Source of the DNA: Acidobacteriota bacterium
Lineage (GTDB): Bacteria; Acidobacteriota; UBA890; WLXD01
DNA length: 64,000 nucleotides
Reading direction: 5' to 3'
Assembly (NCBI GenBank): GCA_012103255.1
Contig: WLXD01000001.1
Span: forward strand, 62,001-126,000
In this document: positions 44,938-53,617 of the stretch, in pieces
Position numbering within the stretch: position 1 is the first letter of the stretch
Layout: every line of letters begins with the position of its first letter
The notes under the pieces: generated by a model
What the model was told of the DNA's origin: nothing
Database searches by the model: none
What the model saw: only the letters and a program-made list of their open reading frames with translations
Made by a program: the position numbers and the translations under genes

Positions 44938-47073
44938 CTACTCCTCGATCACGGTCACCAGCGTCTGCACCTGGCGTCGATTCCGGGCAACGTGGTCGCG
45001 GACGTCGATAGCGAGCGTGTACTCGCCGGAGGACAGATCGGCCGGAAGCTGATAGTGAAACAAGAACCGCATGCTCCGGCCGGACGCTTCCAGCTCAGTC
45101 GCCACGACCTCTCCCTGCGCCAGGTTGCGTGGCGTGCCTTCCGGGGTCAGCAGCAATATCGATGAGCTGACCTGCGGCGTACCCGTGGCGGGGTCTGTCC
45201 CGAGATCCTCGGCTCGCAAGTACAGCCACCCGTTTTCGCCCGGACGAACAACCTCGGGGTTAACAGGCACGAGTTCGCGTCCTGCCACGACAAATGGGTA
45301 GGTCAGATCGTGGGCCGCGCGATGCGGCGGAGGCTCGGTCAATTGGAGTGCACGTGTGAGCGGGGCGCGACTCGGTGGCACCACGAACAACGCCCGAGAC
45401 AGGCGCAGATCCCCTGCATCACGCGAGGGGGTGTCGAACGTGACCGTCCGCGACGTCATGAGACCGGTATGCGCCTCGCGAATGAGCACCTTCACGAAAT
45501 AGCGCCCCGCAGGCACCTGCAGTTGGTTGTAGTAGCGCAGGGGCTCATCGAAGTCGGCGGCGTCAAGCGCGCCGGGGTCGACCACCAGCCGTGTCCGGAA
45601 GTAGTCGGACACCGTGCTCCAGGGGGTGAGAGCGAAGCCCAGAATGTCCAGATCGAGGCCGCCGTCACCGCGCGCCTCGACGAGCTTTCGCATGTGCTTC
45701 CCCGACACGCTGGCGACGACGCCGAGTCGCCGCTGCCCCTCGGGCGCGTCCACTGCAGCTGCCAACAAGTTCATCTCAACGTCGTTGATCTCCGTGCCGA
45801 TTTGCAGTGCCTCGGCAACGCGATACTGCCGTTGAGCAGCGGTCCAGCCTGCGGCGCGCGACGGGAACTTGATGAACGTGGGAGCCCAGGCAACCGCCAC
45901 CGTGGCTCGACGCGAAGAGACCTCGAGCGTTGCCTCATCCGGATCGCCAGGCAGGATGGGAAACCCCAGCACGTAGTACTTCCGCGTCCTTTCTTCGACC
46001 TCTTCGAGGCCGTTGTTTACGGCGTGACGAAAGAACCAACTAGTGCCGCCGGTCTCGGCCGACAACCAGAGAAGAGCCTGACGACTGACGAACGTCGTCG
46101 CGCGCGCGCGACTCTCCGGACGAAAGGTCGGCGTCATCTCGCGCACGTCATGAACGTTGCTAACCGGCAAGTTGCTCGGCTGGAAGGTATGGATCGCCAC
46201 CCCCGCCAGAGCCGCGGTTCTTGTCGATTCCATGAGCGTCTGACGCCCGCCATGGTCCTCCACAAGCCTGTCGCTGTACCCACGCGAGAAGTAGAGCAGA
46301 TGCTTGCGGCCCTCAATCGCGCCCAACGTCCCTGCAATCTCGCGAAGTGAGTCGAGTGAGTTCTCGGACTGCATCTCGACGCGCGTCTGCTCCATCTCGC
46401 GGAGGAACTCTTCTGCGTCGGTCACGTCGTTGTCGAGCAGGTCCACCAATTCGTCGAGCGGAATGTCCTGGTTGAGATCGGCGATGCGCTCCGAGGCCCG
46501 GGCCGTTGTGATCGCCCCGAGTGCTTGCAGACTCAGCGAGTGGTCCGCCGTGAACGGCACGTGGTAGCTCAGGCCACGTCGTGGGCTGTAGGTGGCAAGC
46601 CCGACCATATCGGCAGGCGCCACGCGTTCCTCGAGAAACCGGATCGCCGAATTGCGTGCGTTGCGTAGATCTGAGCGGCTCATCCGTGTCAGGTCGAGAT
46701 AGACCAGAAAGTGTCGCCGAGCCACAGGTGGCCGCGTGCTCTCCAAGTCCGCCACGCCCATACCCGACACCGGAGTGTTGGCGCTGGACATTGCGGGTGC
46801 GGCGTCTGCCCGCGCGTCCACAGAGTAGGCCGCCACAAGATCGCGTGGCACACCGTTCACGAGCAGCCTGAAATCGTCGGTCGAGAGGCCGTCGGCAAAG
46901 TTGCCGTCGTCGTCCTCCACGGCGACTTCGATCCTCGCAATGTCGACCGCGGCACCGAATTGGGGCGCAACCGTTTCCTGCTGCGCGAGCGCGGGCGCAA
47001 TCGCCGCGAAGGTGACTAGGGCAAACACGAAGTGGCCGGGTTGGCGACTTCTGGGTCGCGGGCGTCGCATCAT
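44938..47073 (-). CDS. Exported VWFA-related protein (acidobacterial type)
   Basis: A 711-residue secreted protein. A signal peptide ends near APALAQQE (~32). The next segment (VDIARIEVAVEDDDGNFADGLSTDDFRLLVNG) is the domain that opens acidobacterial VWFA-related proteins. The VWA domain (~118-360) has FLVYLDLTRMSRSDL as the metal-ion site region and later KHLLYFSRGYSD. The C-terminal part (~400-711) has beta-rich repeats of unknown role. Such proteins probably bind other envelope proteins. The start MMRRPRPRS puts the basic n-region in front of the hydrophobic core. Confidence 0.88.
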   Translation of the reverse strand: MMRRPRPRSRQPGHFVFALVTFAAIAPALAQQETVAPQFGAAVDIARIEVAVEDDDGNFADGLSTDDFRLLVNGVPRDLVAAYSVDARADAAPAMSSANTPVSGMGVADLESTRPPVARRHFLVYLDLTRMSRSDLRNARNSAIRFLEERVAPADMVGLATYSPRRGLSYHVPFTADHSLSLQALGAITTARASERIADLNQDIPLDELVDLLDNDVTDAEEFLREMEQTRVEMQSENSLDSLREIAGTLGAIEGRKHLLYFSRGYSDRLVEDHGGRQTLMESTRTAALAGVAIHTFQPSNLPVSNVHDVREMTPTFRPESRARATTFVSRQALLWLSAETGGTSWFFRHAVNNGLEEVEERTRKYYVLGFPILPGDPDEATLEVSSRRATVAVAWAPTFIKFPSRAAGWTAAQRQYRVAEALQIGTEINDVEMNLLAAAVDAPEGQRRLGVVASVSGKHMRKLVEARGDGGLDLDILGFALTPWSTVSDYFRTRLVVDPGALDAADFDEPLRYYNQLQVPAGRYFVKVLIREAHTGLMTSRTVTFDTPSRDAGDLRLSRALFVVPPSRAPLTRALQLTEPPPHRAAHDLTYPFVVAGRELVPVNPEVVRPGENGWLYLRAEDLGTDPATGTPQVSSSILLLTPEGTPRNLAQGEVVATELEASGRSMRFLFHYQLPADLSSGEYTLAIDVRDHVARNRRQVQTLVTVIEE

Positions 47074-47265
47074 CGTGGAGCGATCCTGGCCAGGGGAAGG
47101 CGGGCCAAACGGCGCATCCGGCGCTTCGTGGCCGCCACCAATGTAACCGCCCCAAGTCGACGTCGCCAGGGCTGCACTGATGTTGCGCGGTGGAGGGATT
47201 GCGCGGGGCGCACTACGCTTTCGCGATCAACGCGCACTCAAATCGATTTTCGTTCAGGAGCTGTG

Positions 47266-50200
47266 ATGAAGCTACGTGCCAGTTCTGCCCTGCTCACCCT
47301 CATTGCCGTGATCAGCCTAACGGCGCTCCCGCCGTCGGCGAGTGGCAACGCCGCCATCGCTCCTGATCCCGACGACACGCGGATGCTTGCAGCGCCGGCG
47401 ATCTCGGCGACCCATGTCGCGTTCATCTATGCGGGCGACCTCTGGAGCGCGCGGCTGGACGGCAGCGATGTGCGCCGCCTGACGACCCATGTGGGGCAGG
47501 AGTCCTGGCCGGTGTTCTCTCCCGACGGGGACTGGATTGCGTTCAGCGCGCAGTACGACGGCAACCTCGATGTCTACATCGTTCCGACGCGCGGCGGAGA
47601 GCCGCGCCGGCTGACATGGCATCCGGGCCCGGACCTGACGCGCGACTGGACGCCCGACGGATCGGCGGTGCTTTTCGCCTCGCAGCGCGCCGTTCATACG
47701 AACCGACATCTGAAGCTCCACACCGTGAGCGTCGACGGCGGCATGCCTGAAGAGCTGCCGATTCCGTACGCCTTCTGGGCCAGCTACTCGGGTGACGGGT
47801 CGCACATCGCGTACACGCACTACGGCGACCGTCACCTGCAGTGGAAGAACTATCGTGGCGGCACGCAGGCGCGCATCTGGATCTACGACACGGCCGATCA
47901 TGGCGTGGCCGACGTGATGAAGCCGGCTGGTGGAAGCAACGACACCGAGCCGATGTGGCTCGGTGACCGGATGTACTTCCTCTCCGACCGAGCGGGCGAG
48001 TTCAACCTGTTCTCTTCAGACATGGCGGGTGGCATCGTTACCCAGCACACGTTCCACGACGACTTCCCCGTGCTGCACGCGAAGGCGGGCGGCGGACAGA
48101 TCGTCTACGAGCAGGGTGGCTATCTCTTCACCTGGGCGCCGGGCAGCTCCAGTCGCACCGGCGAGCGTCTACGCATCGGCGTGGCTGCCGACCTGATCGA
48201 ACGCCGGTCGCGCTGGATCGATGGAGCGGAATGGATCCGCGGCGGCAGCGTGTCGCCGTCCGGCGCACGTGTGGCACTCGAGTATCGCGGCGACATCGTC
48301 ACGGTTCCGGCCGACAAGGGCGACGTGCGCAACCTCACGGCGTCGAGCAGTGCACACGACCGGTCGCCCGCATGGTCTCCCGACGGTCAGACGATCGCCT
48401 GGTTCTCGGACGCCGGAGACGCCTATCGCCTGCACGTCGGCGACCCCATGGGGCGCGATGAGCCGCGTGTGATCGACGTTGAAGGCGCGGGCTACTACGA
48501 AGCGATCGACTGGGCGCCCGACGGCACGAAGCTCACATACACCGACAACGCGATGGCGCTATGGCTGCTTGACCTCGAAACGGAGCAAACCACGCAGATC
48601 GCCAAAGAGCCGTACTACGGCCCGTTCAAGACGATCTCGGGAAGCTGGTCGCCCGACTCGGCATGGATCGCCTACACGGTCCCAACCGAGGCGGACTTCC
48701 GCCAGGTGTGGCTCTTCAACGTGGCCGACGGATCTCGTCACCCGATTACCGACGGACTCTCCGACGCCTTCTTCCCGGTGTTCGACGGCTCGGGCAAGTA
48801 TCTCTACTTCCTGGCGTCGACCGAGGCCGGCCCGGTGCGTGGCTGGTTTGCCATGTCGAATGCGGACATGTCGGCCAGCAGCGCCATTTACCTCGCGGTT
48901 CTCGAGGCGGGAGCGGCATCGCCGCTGAAGCGTCAGAGCGACGAGGAGCCTGTGGCCAGCGACTCCGACGCGAGTGACGACGAGGATGCCGCTGAAGACA
49001 CTGGCGTCGAGTTCGATCTCGAAAACGTGCACCAGCGGATCGTCGCGCTGCCGGTTGGCGAGGCCGACTACTCGTACCTGGAAGCCGGGCAGCCCGGGAA
49101 GCTGTTCTACCTCCACCGCCAGCCGGGTCAGGGTTATGGCGAGTTCGGCGGGCCCGGCACGATCAAGATGTTCGATCTCGGATCGCGCGAAGAAACCAGC
49201 ATCGGCGGACCCGCCTTCAACTACACACTCTCAGGGGATGGCAGCAAGCTGATGGCCGTGATGCCCGGAGGGCAGTTCGTGATGGGCGCTGCCGATGCGC
49301 CGCTCAACCCGGCCGAGGGCGCTCTTCCGGTGGACCGCATCCGCGTCCGCATCGACCCGGTCGAGGAATGGGCGCAGATCTATCGCGAGGTGTGGCGCAT
49401 CAACCGCGACTGGTTCTACGACCCCGGCATGCACGGGTCGAACTGGGACGCGATGGGCGAAAAGTACTCCGACTTCCTCGGAGCACTCACCTCGCGCGCC
49501 GACCTGAACCGGCTCCTCCGCTGGCTCCAGTCGGAGCTCGCGGTGGGCCACTCCAACACCGGCGGCGGCGACTTTCCGTTCGATGTCGACAACGTGCAGG
49601 GCGGCCTGCTCGGCGCCGACTTCGTGGTCGACAGCGGTCGATACCAGGTGGAGAAAATCTACGGCGGCCTCAACTGGAATCCGAACCTGCGCTCACCGCT
49701 CACCGAACCGGGTGTCGATGTGAAGGAAGGTGAGTACGTCATCGCCGTGGACGGCGAAGACGTGGCGCCGCCGACGAATCTCTACTCGTTCTTCGAGAAC
49801 ACAGCGAACACATCGGTGGAACTCACCGTCAGCGCCACCGCCGACGGCGCGGATGCTCGGACCGTTTCGGTGGTTCCGGTTAACAGCGACTACGCACTGC
49901 GCAACCGCGATTGGGTGGAGGGCAATATCGCCAAGGTCGACGCTGCGACCGACGGCCGCGTCGCCTACGTGTACGTGCCCAACACCACGGGCCAGGGGCA
50001 CGAGTACTTCAAGCGGTACTTCTTCCCGCAGGCGCACAAAGACGCGATCATCGTCGATGAGCGCTACAACGGCGGCGGGCAGGTCGCCGACTACTACATC
50101 GACATCCTGCGGCGGCCGTACATCTCGCACTGGGCAACCCGCTACGGCGGCGACTACAAGACGCCGTTCTACTCGATCCAGGGCCCGAAGGTGATGATCA

Positions 50201-50562
50201 TCGACGAGACCGCCGGATCGGGCGGTGACCTCCTGCCGTGGATGTTCAACAAGCTCGAACTCGGGCCTCTGGTGGGCAAGCGCACATGGGGCGGTCTGGT
50301 TGGCATGCTCGGCTTCCCGGTGCTGCTCGATGGCGGCGGCATCACGTCGCCCAACCTGGGCATCTGGACCGAGGAAGGGTTCATCGTCGAGAACGTTGGC
50401 GTGCCGCCCGACTACGAGGTGGAGCAAACGCCAGCCGACGTGATCGCCGGTCACGATCCGCAGCTGGAGAAGGCGATCGAGCTGGCGCTCGAAGAACTCG
50501 CGGCCAACCCGCCCAAGGAGTACAAGCGCCCGCCGTTCCCGACCCGAGTGCGACAGCAGTAG
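47266..50562 (+). CDS. Exported tricorn-like S41 protease
   Basis: A 1098-residue homologue of tricorn protease with a signal peptide (MKLRASSALLTLIAVISL, to ~27). Residues ~45-650 form propeller repeats (PVFSPDGDWIAFSAQYDGNLD, AWSPDGQTIAWFSDAGD). An acidic linker (DEEPVASDSDASDDEDAAE) precedes a C1/PDZ-like and S41 core. His762 (GHSN) and Ser985 (TAGSGGD) sit where tricorn has its catalytic residues, and RYNGGGQ and RTWGGLVG flank them. It would trim peptides in the periplasm. The frame is open upstream, but the ATG at 47266 follows CAGGAG and restores the signal peptide. It is divergent from the VWFA gene; the 192-bp gap holds no clear palindrome. Confidence 0.92.
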   Translation: MKLRASSALLTLIAVISLTALPPSASGNAAIAPDPDDTRMLAAPAISATHVAFIYAGDLWSARLDGSDVRRLTTHVGQESWPVFSPDGDWIAFSAQYDGNLDVYIVPTRGGEPRRLTWHPGPDLTRDWTPDGSAVLFASQRAVHTNRHLKLHTVSVDGGMPEELPIPYAFWASYSGDGSHIAYTHYGDRHLQWKNYRGGTQARIWIYDTADHGVADVMKPAGGSNDTEPMWLGDRMYFLSDRAGEFNLFSSDMAGGIVTQHTFHDDFPVLHAKAGGGQIVYEQGGYLFTWAPGSSSRTGERLRIGVAADLIERRSRWIDGAEWIRGGSVSPSGARVALEYRGDIVTVPADKGDVRNLTASSSAHDRSPAWSPDGQTIAWFSDAGDAYRLHVGDPMGRDEPRVIDVEGAGYYEAIDWAPDGTKLTYTDNAMALWLLDLETEQTTQIAKEPYYGPFKTISGSWSPDSAWIAYTVPTEADFRQVWLFNVADGSRHPITDGLSDAFFPVFDGSGKYLYFLASTEAGPVRGWFAMSNADMSASSAIYLAVLEAGAASPLKRQSDEEPVASDSDASDDEDAAEDTGVEFDLENVHQRIVALPVGEADYSYLEAGQPGKLFYLHRQPGQGYGEFGGPGTIKMFDLGSREETSIGGPAFNYTLSGDGSKLMAVMPGGQFVMGAADAPLNPAEGALPVDRIRVRIDPVEEWAQIYREVWRINRDWFYDPGMHGSNWDAMGEKYSDFLGALTSRADLNRLLRWLQSELAVGHSNTGGGDFPFDVDNVQGGLLGADFVVDSGRYQVEKIYGGLNWNPNLRSPLTEPGVDVKEGEYVIAVDGEDVAPPTNLYSFFENTANTSVELTVSATADGADARTVSVVPVNSDYALRNRDWVEGNIAKVDAATDGRVAYVYVPNTTGQGHEYFKRYFFPQAHKDAIIVDERYNGGGQVADYYIDILRRPYISHWATRYGGDYKTPFYSIQGPKVMIIDETAGSGGDLLPWMFNKLELGPLVGKRTWGGLVGMLGFPVLLDGGGITSPNLGIWTEEGFIVENVGVPPDYEVEQTPADVIAGHDPQLEKAIELALEELAANPPKEYKRPPFPTRVRQQ

Positions 50563-50598
50563 CCGGAGTCTCCGCAAAAGCACCGCCTCTCCGGTTTT
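50563..50598 (+). terminator. Possible terminator after the tricorn-like gene
   Basis: CCGGAG (50563-50568) pairs with CTCCGG (50589-50594), followed by TTTT. The loop is long (20 bases) and a second hairpin (CCGGTT / AACCGG, 50591-50622) competes, so it may be weak or an attenuator before the Vps62-like gene. Confidence 0.35.
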
Positions 50599-50630
50599 CC
50601 TGATGAGAACTCAGAGAACCGGGGAGTGCG

Positions 50631-51821
50631 ATGCGGCTCGACAAGAACCCGACGCCAGAACAGCAACTCGAGCTGGTGCGAAGACACGCGCCCGTGCTGT
50701 GGCTGCATCCCGGCGAGGCGTTTCATCCGGTGCGGGCCGAGCGGATGCTCGACCATTCGGTGCTCTACCGGAAACACGGCGATGGCTACCGCCGCGTGCC
50801 CAATCGGCCGACCACCCTCGCCGAGCTCGCCCAGGTTGGCAACTCGAAAAACTGCCACCTGAAAATGCGCGAGCTCGAGATGGGCGAGTTGCATGTGGGT
50901 GGTGACTTCCCGTCCGATTGGGGACCCGACGCACTCGCCCGGCACGCGCGAACTCTCTATGGCCGCGAGTTGACCCTCGGCGTTCCCGGGCCAGCGACGC
51001 AGGATGGCCCGCACTATTACGCGCGGGTTTCAGGCAACGTGTCGATCCGCCGCGGGCAACCGGATGATCCGCACCTCGACTACCCCACCCTCGACGGCCA
51101 CCCGTCCGACGGGAACTACATCCGCGTCGAGTATCACTACTTCTTCGTCTACAACGACTCCTGGAACCAGCATCAGGGCGACTGGGACAGCACGGTGGTG
51201 CTGTATCTCCGGAAGTCCGACGACGGCGAAATCAACGGCGATGGCTACCTGATGGTGCATATGCATCACGAACGGTGGGCCTGCGTGCTGCCGACGAGCA
51301 ACGGATCGATCTGCAGCTGGGTCGGCCGGTGGCAGCGCGGCTTCGATAGGCGACTGGGAACCGCGTACGTACTCGACGGGCATCCTTACATCTTCATCGC
51401 GCGTGGCGCCCATGGCGGCTACCCGACGCCTGGGCACACCCTCTTCGGATTCAATCCTCCGATCATCGGCGAGGTGCTCTTCAACGCTGACGAGCGTCGG
51501 TTCGGCCGCGTGTGCATCGCGCCGCCGGACCTCTCCTCGGCCGCGATACGGGCGAACGTGCAGAGTGCCGGCGTAGACGACGCCGCGCTGCGCATCGGGC
51601 GGTGGTCTGAACCCACACTGATTACGTCCGCGCCCGACTGGTTTGACTTCAAGGGACTCTGGGGCCAGCCATCCAGCATCGAGGGCTGGTCGGGGCCCGC
51701 GGCCGGCCGACTCAGGTCGGGCACGTCGCGAAGAGACCTCAAGAACACGATGGCGAAGGGCTACGCGGCCGGACTCATTCTCGACCCGCAGTGGCACGGC
51801 ATCCAGGAGTGCAGCGGATGA
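50631..51821 (+). CDS. Vps62-like domain protein
   Basis: A 396-residue cytoplasmic protein. The core motif YHYFFVYNDSWNQHQGDWDS, with HHERW and RGAHGGYPTPGH later, fits the Vps62 / DUF946-like family, known from fungi, plants and scattered bacteria and of unknown function. No signal peptide or TM is visible. His- and Asp-rich motifs (HQGDWD, HMHHERW) could bind metal. GGGGAG lies before the ATG. The stop overlaps the ATG of the M19 dipeptidase gene (ATGA), so the two are coupled and may act in one process. Confidence 0.78.
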   Translation: MRLDKNPTPEQQLELVRRHAPVLWLHPGEAFHPVRAERMLDHSVLYRKHGDGYRRVPNRPTTLAELAQVGNSKNCHLKMRELEMGELHVGGDFPSDWGPDALARHARTLYGRELTLGVPGPATQDGPHYYARVSGNVSIRRGQPDDPHLDYPTLDGHPSDGNYIRVEYHYFFVYNDSWNQHQGDWDSTVVLYLRKSDDGEINGDGYLMVHMHHERWACVLPTSNGSICSWVGRWQRGFDRRLGTAYVLDGHPYIFIARGAHGGYPTPGHTLFGFNPPIIGEVLFNADERRFGRVCIAPPDLSSAAIRANVQSAGVDDAALRIGRWSEPTLITSAPDWFDFKGLWGQPSSIEGWSGPAAGRLRSGTSRRDLKNTMAKGYAAGLILDPQWHGIQECSG

Positions 51822-53080
51822 ACGACGGGCCCGCAACGGCAGCCGAGGCTGGCGAAGGCGTGCAGGAGTTGATCGACCGGTTGCATCGCGAAGCGCCTCT
51901 CACCGACGTGCATGCCCACCCGTCGATGAAGTCATACCTGTTCGGTCGCGACCTCTGGACGCACGTGCGTGGTGGCCGAAACACCGATCCGGAAGCCTCG
52001 CGATCAGACTTCGAGGTGCTTCAGCGCGGCGGAGTCCGAGTAGTTTGGACCGCCCACTACGTGGTCGAAGATCAACTCGTGGACGACGCCCACGAGAACG
52101 CGCTCCTGCGGACGTTCGCGCGTTGCTACTTCCAGCGGTACGGCGTCGACATCTTCGTGAAGCTCCGCGTCGGCAAACCGTTCGACCGACTCCTGGAGAT
52201 CATGAGCAAGCTCGAAGCGGAGGTGACGCGCGGGCCGCAGGAGCCTCACCAACGTCCGATCGAGTTCGCCAGGAACCCCGCTCACCTGCGGCAGATCCTC
52301 GGGGAGACTGACAACCGCGTCGCCTTCGTGCACACGGTCGAGGGGGCTCACGCACTGACCCGCGACGGCGGCGATGAGCTCCAGAACCTGGAGGCCCTGG
52401 CGGCACGGGGAGTGGCGATGCTGACGCTGAACCACTTCTACTGGAACGGCTACGCCGAGCAGGACGACGCGATGCCGAGCAGCATGCCTTGCCGGTCGGC
52501 CTTCAACACGGATGATGCTGAAGCTGTACTCACGGATCGTGGGCGCGCGCTCCTGCACAAAGCGCGTGAACTCGGGATCCTGCTCGACCTTGCTCATTGC
52601 ACGGAATCCGCGCGCGACGCGATCTACGCGGAGATGGGCACCGCGGGGCCCCTGGTCATCAGTCACACCGGGGTACGCGCTCTCCGCAACAAGACGTACA
52701 ACCTCCGTGATGAGGATATCGATGCGATCGCGGCGACCAACGGCGCGATCGGAGTCATTCTCATGTCGTACTGGCTCGGTGAAGACCACGACATGACCGA
52801 GCTACGAGGCGCTGAAGCTGTGTGGCGGGTGATGCGACACATCCACGAACGCACGCAGTCGTGGGATCACATCATGATCGGAACTGACTTCGACGGGTTC
52901 ACCGATCCGCCCGACGATCTGCCGGATGCTTCATTCCTCGATCGGATCACCTTGCGCATGATCTGGGGTATGAAGAACGAGCTCGCCATGCCAGGCCCCG
53001 ACATCGAAGTGGCTGCGCGGAAAGTGCTTGGTGGCAACGCGATGCGCGTGCTCGAGACGGGCTGGACCGGCACCGACTGA
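51818..53080 (+). CDS. M19 membrane dipeptidase family protein
   Basis: A 420-residue amidohydrolase-fold peptidase of the M19 (renal dipeptidase) family. Metal-site motifs are TDVHAHPS (His32, His34), HTVEGAH with the bridging Glu, DLAHC, and SHTGVRAL; GTDFDG follows near the end. Canonical renal dipeptidase has HxD at the first site; here it is HxH, which I believe occurs in a bacterial subfamily. It lacks a signal peptide, so it acts in the cytoplasm, possibly on dipeptides. It is translationally coupled to the Vps62-like gene upstream and follows the tricorn-like protease in the same direction, a plausible peptide-use cluster. Confidence 0.9.
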   Translation: MNDGPATAAEAGEGVQELIDRLHREAPLTDVHAHPSMKSYLFGRDLWTHVRGGRNTDPEASRSDFEVLQRGGVRVVWTAHYVVEDQLVDDAHENALLRTFARCYFQRYGVDIFVKLRVGKPFDRLLEIMSKLEAEVTRGPQEPHQRPIEFARNPAHLRQILGETDNRVAFVHTVEGAHALTRDGGDELQNLEALAARGVAMLTLNHFYWNGYAEQDDAMPSSMPCRSAFNTDDAEAVLTDRGRALLHKARELGILLDLAHCTESARDAIYAEMGTAGPLVISHTGVRALRNKTYNLRDEDIDAIAATNGAIGVILMSYWLGEDHDMTELRGAEAVWRVMRHIHERTQSWDHIMIGTDFDGFTDPPDDLPDASFLDRITLRMIWGMKNELAMPGPDIEVAARKVLGGNAMRVLETGWTGTD

Positions 53081-53088
53081 TCGGGGGC

Positions 53089-53143
53089 TTGACAGATTCA
53101 CCCCTATGTAGTGAACTACGGACTACCCTGTGTAGTTGACTAC
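53089..53143 (+). promoter_or_regulatory. padR promoter region with two tandem operators
   Basis: Perfect palindromes GTAGT-GA-ACTAC (53108-53119) and GTAGT-TG-ACTAC (53132-53143) have centres 24 bp apart. A TTGACA -35 box (53089-53094) lies upstream; the -10 is not clear. The padR GTG at 53158 follows a GGAGG. The half-site resembles ACTACA of the 26060 operators but with a different arm spacing. Confidence 0.6.
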
Positions 53144-53157
53144 CAACGGAGGCCACC

Positions 53158-53481
53158 GTGGCCCGAATCACCTTCTCGACAGCGATCGTGCTGCAAGCGA
53201 TTGCGGCGGGCTATCGATACGGATTCGACATCATGGAAGCAACAGGCTTGCCGAGCGGAACCGTCTACCCCGCGCTGCGCCGGCTAGACCGCGACGGCTT
53301 CCTGAGCTCGGACTGGGAAGACCGGGCCGAAGCGCTCACGCAGCAACGGCCGCCGCGCCGCTACTACGAGGTGTCGGAGCACGGGCAGCTCGCACTCTCG
53401 GATGCGCGGTCACGCTTCCATGGTCTCGAGCGCGCCGTTCCCGATGCTGCCAACGCGACTCCGCCCGAAGGCAACGCCTAG
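53158..53481 (+). CDS. PadR-family transcriptional regulator (divergent, short)
   Basis: A 107-residue PadR starting at GTG with GGAGG 9 bases upstream. It is the most divergent of the seven: ITFSTAIVLQAIAAGYRYGFDIMEATGLPSG, then TVYPALRRLDRDGFLSSDWED and the wing RRYYEVSEHG. The recognition-helix region (SGTVYPALRRL) is conserved. The tail is short, giving a small dimer arm. Its ADOP prefix begins immediately after the stop. Confidence 0.88.
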   Translation: MARITFSTAIVLQAIAAGYRYGFDIMEATGLPSGTVYPALRRLDRDGFLSSDWEDRAEALTQQRPPRRYYEVSEHGQLALSDARSRFHGLERAVPDAANATPPEGNA

Positions 53482-53617
53482 ATGAACATCCGTCCCTTGC
53501 CTCGACTCGCCCGGACGCTCGTGCGTCTGGCCGCGCGAATGGTACCCCGCACGATCCGCTACGAGTGGGTGTGCGAGTGGGACGCGGAGTTGCACTACCT
53601 ACAACAGAGCCGCCCGC
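53482..53617 (+). pseudogene. Frameshifted prefix domain of the downstream ADOP
   Basis: The ATG at 53482 opens MNIRPLPRLARTLVRLAARM and RTIRYEWVCEWDAELHYLQQ, an ADOP prefix of a type not seen elsewhere in the window. The frame then leaves the family (GHRAPLPRVCDRRR), while the expected continuation NLVTVRRSLGCVTDAVWLR lies one base over. A single extra base around 53605-53640 separates it from the transporter body. Confidence 0.75.
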
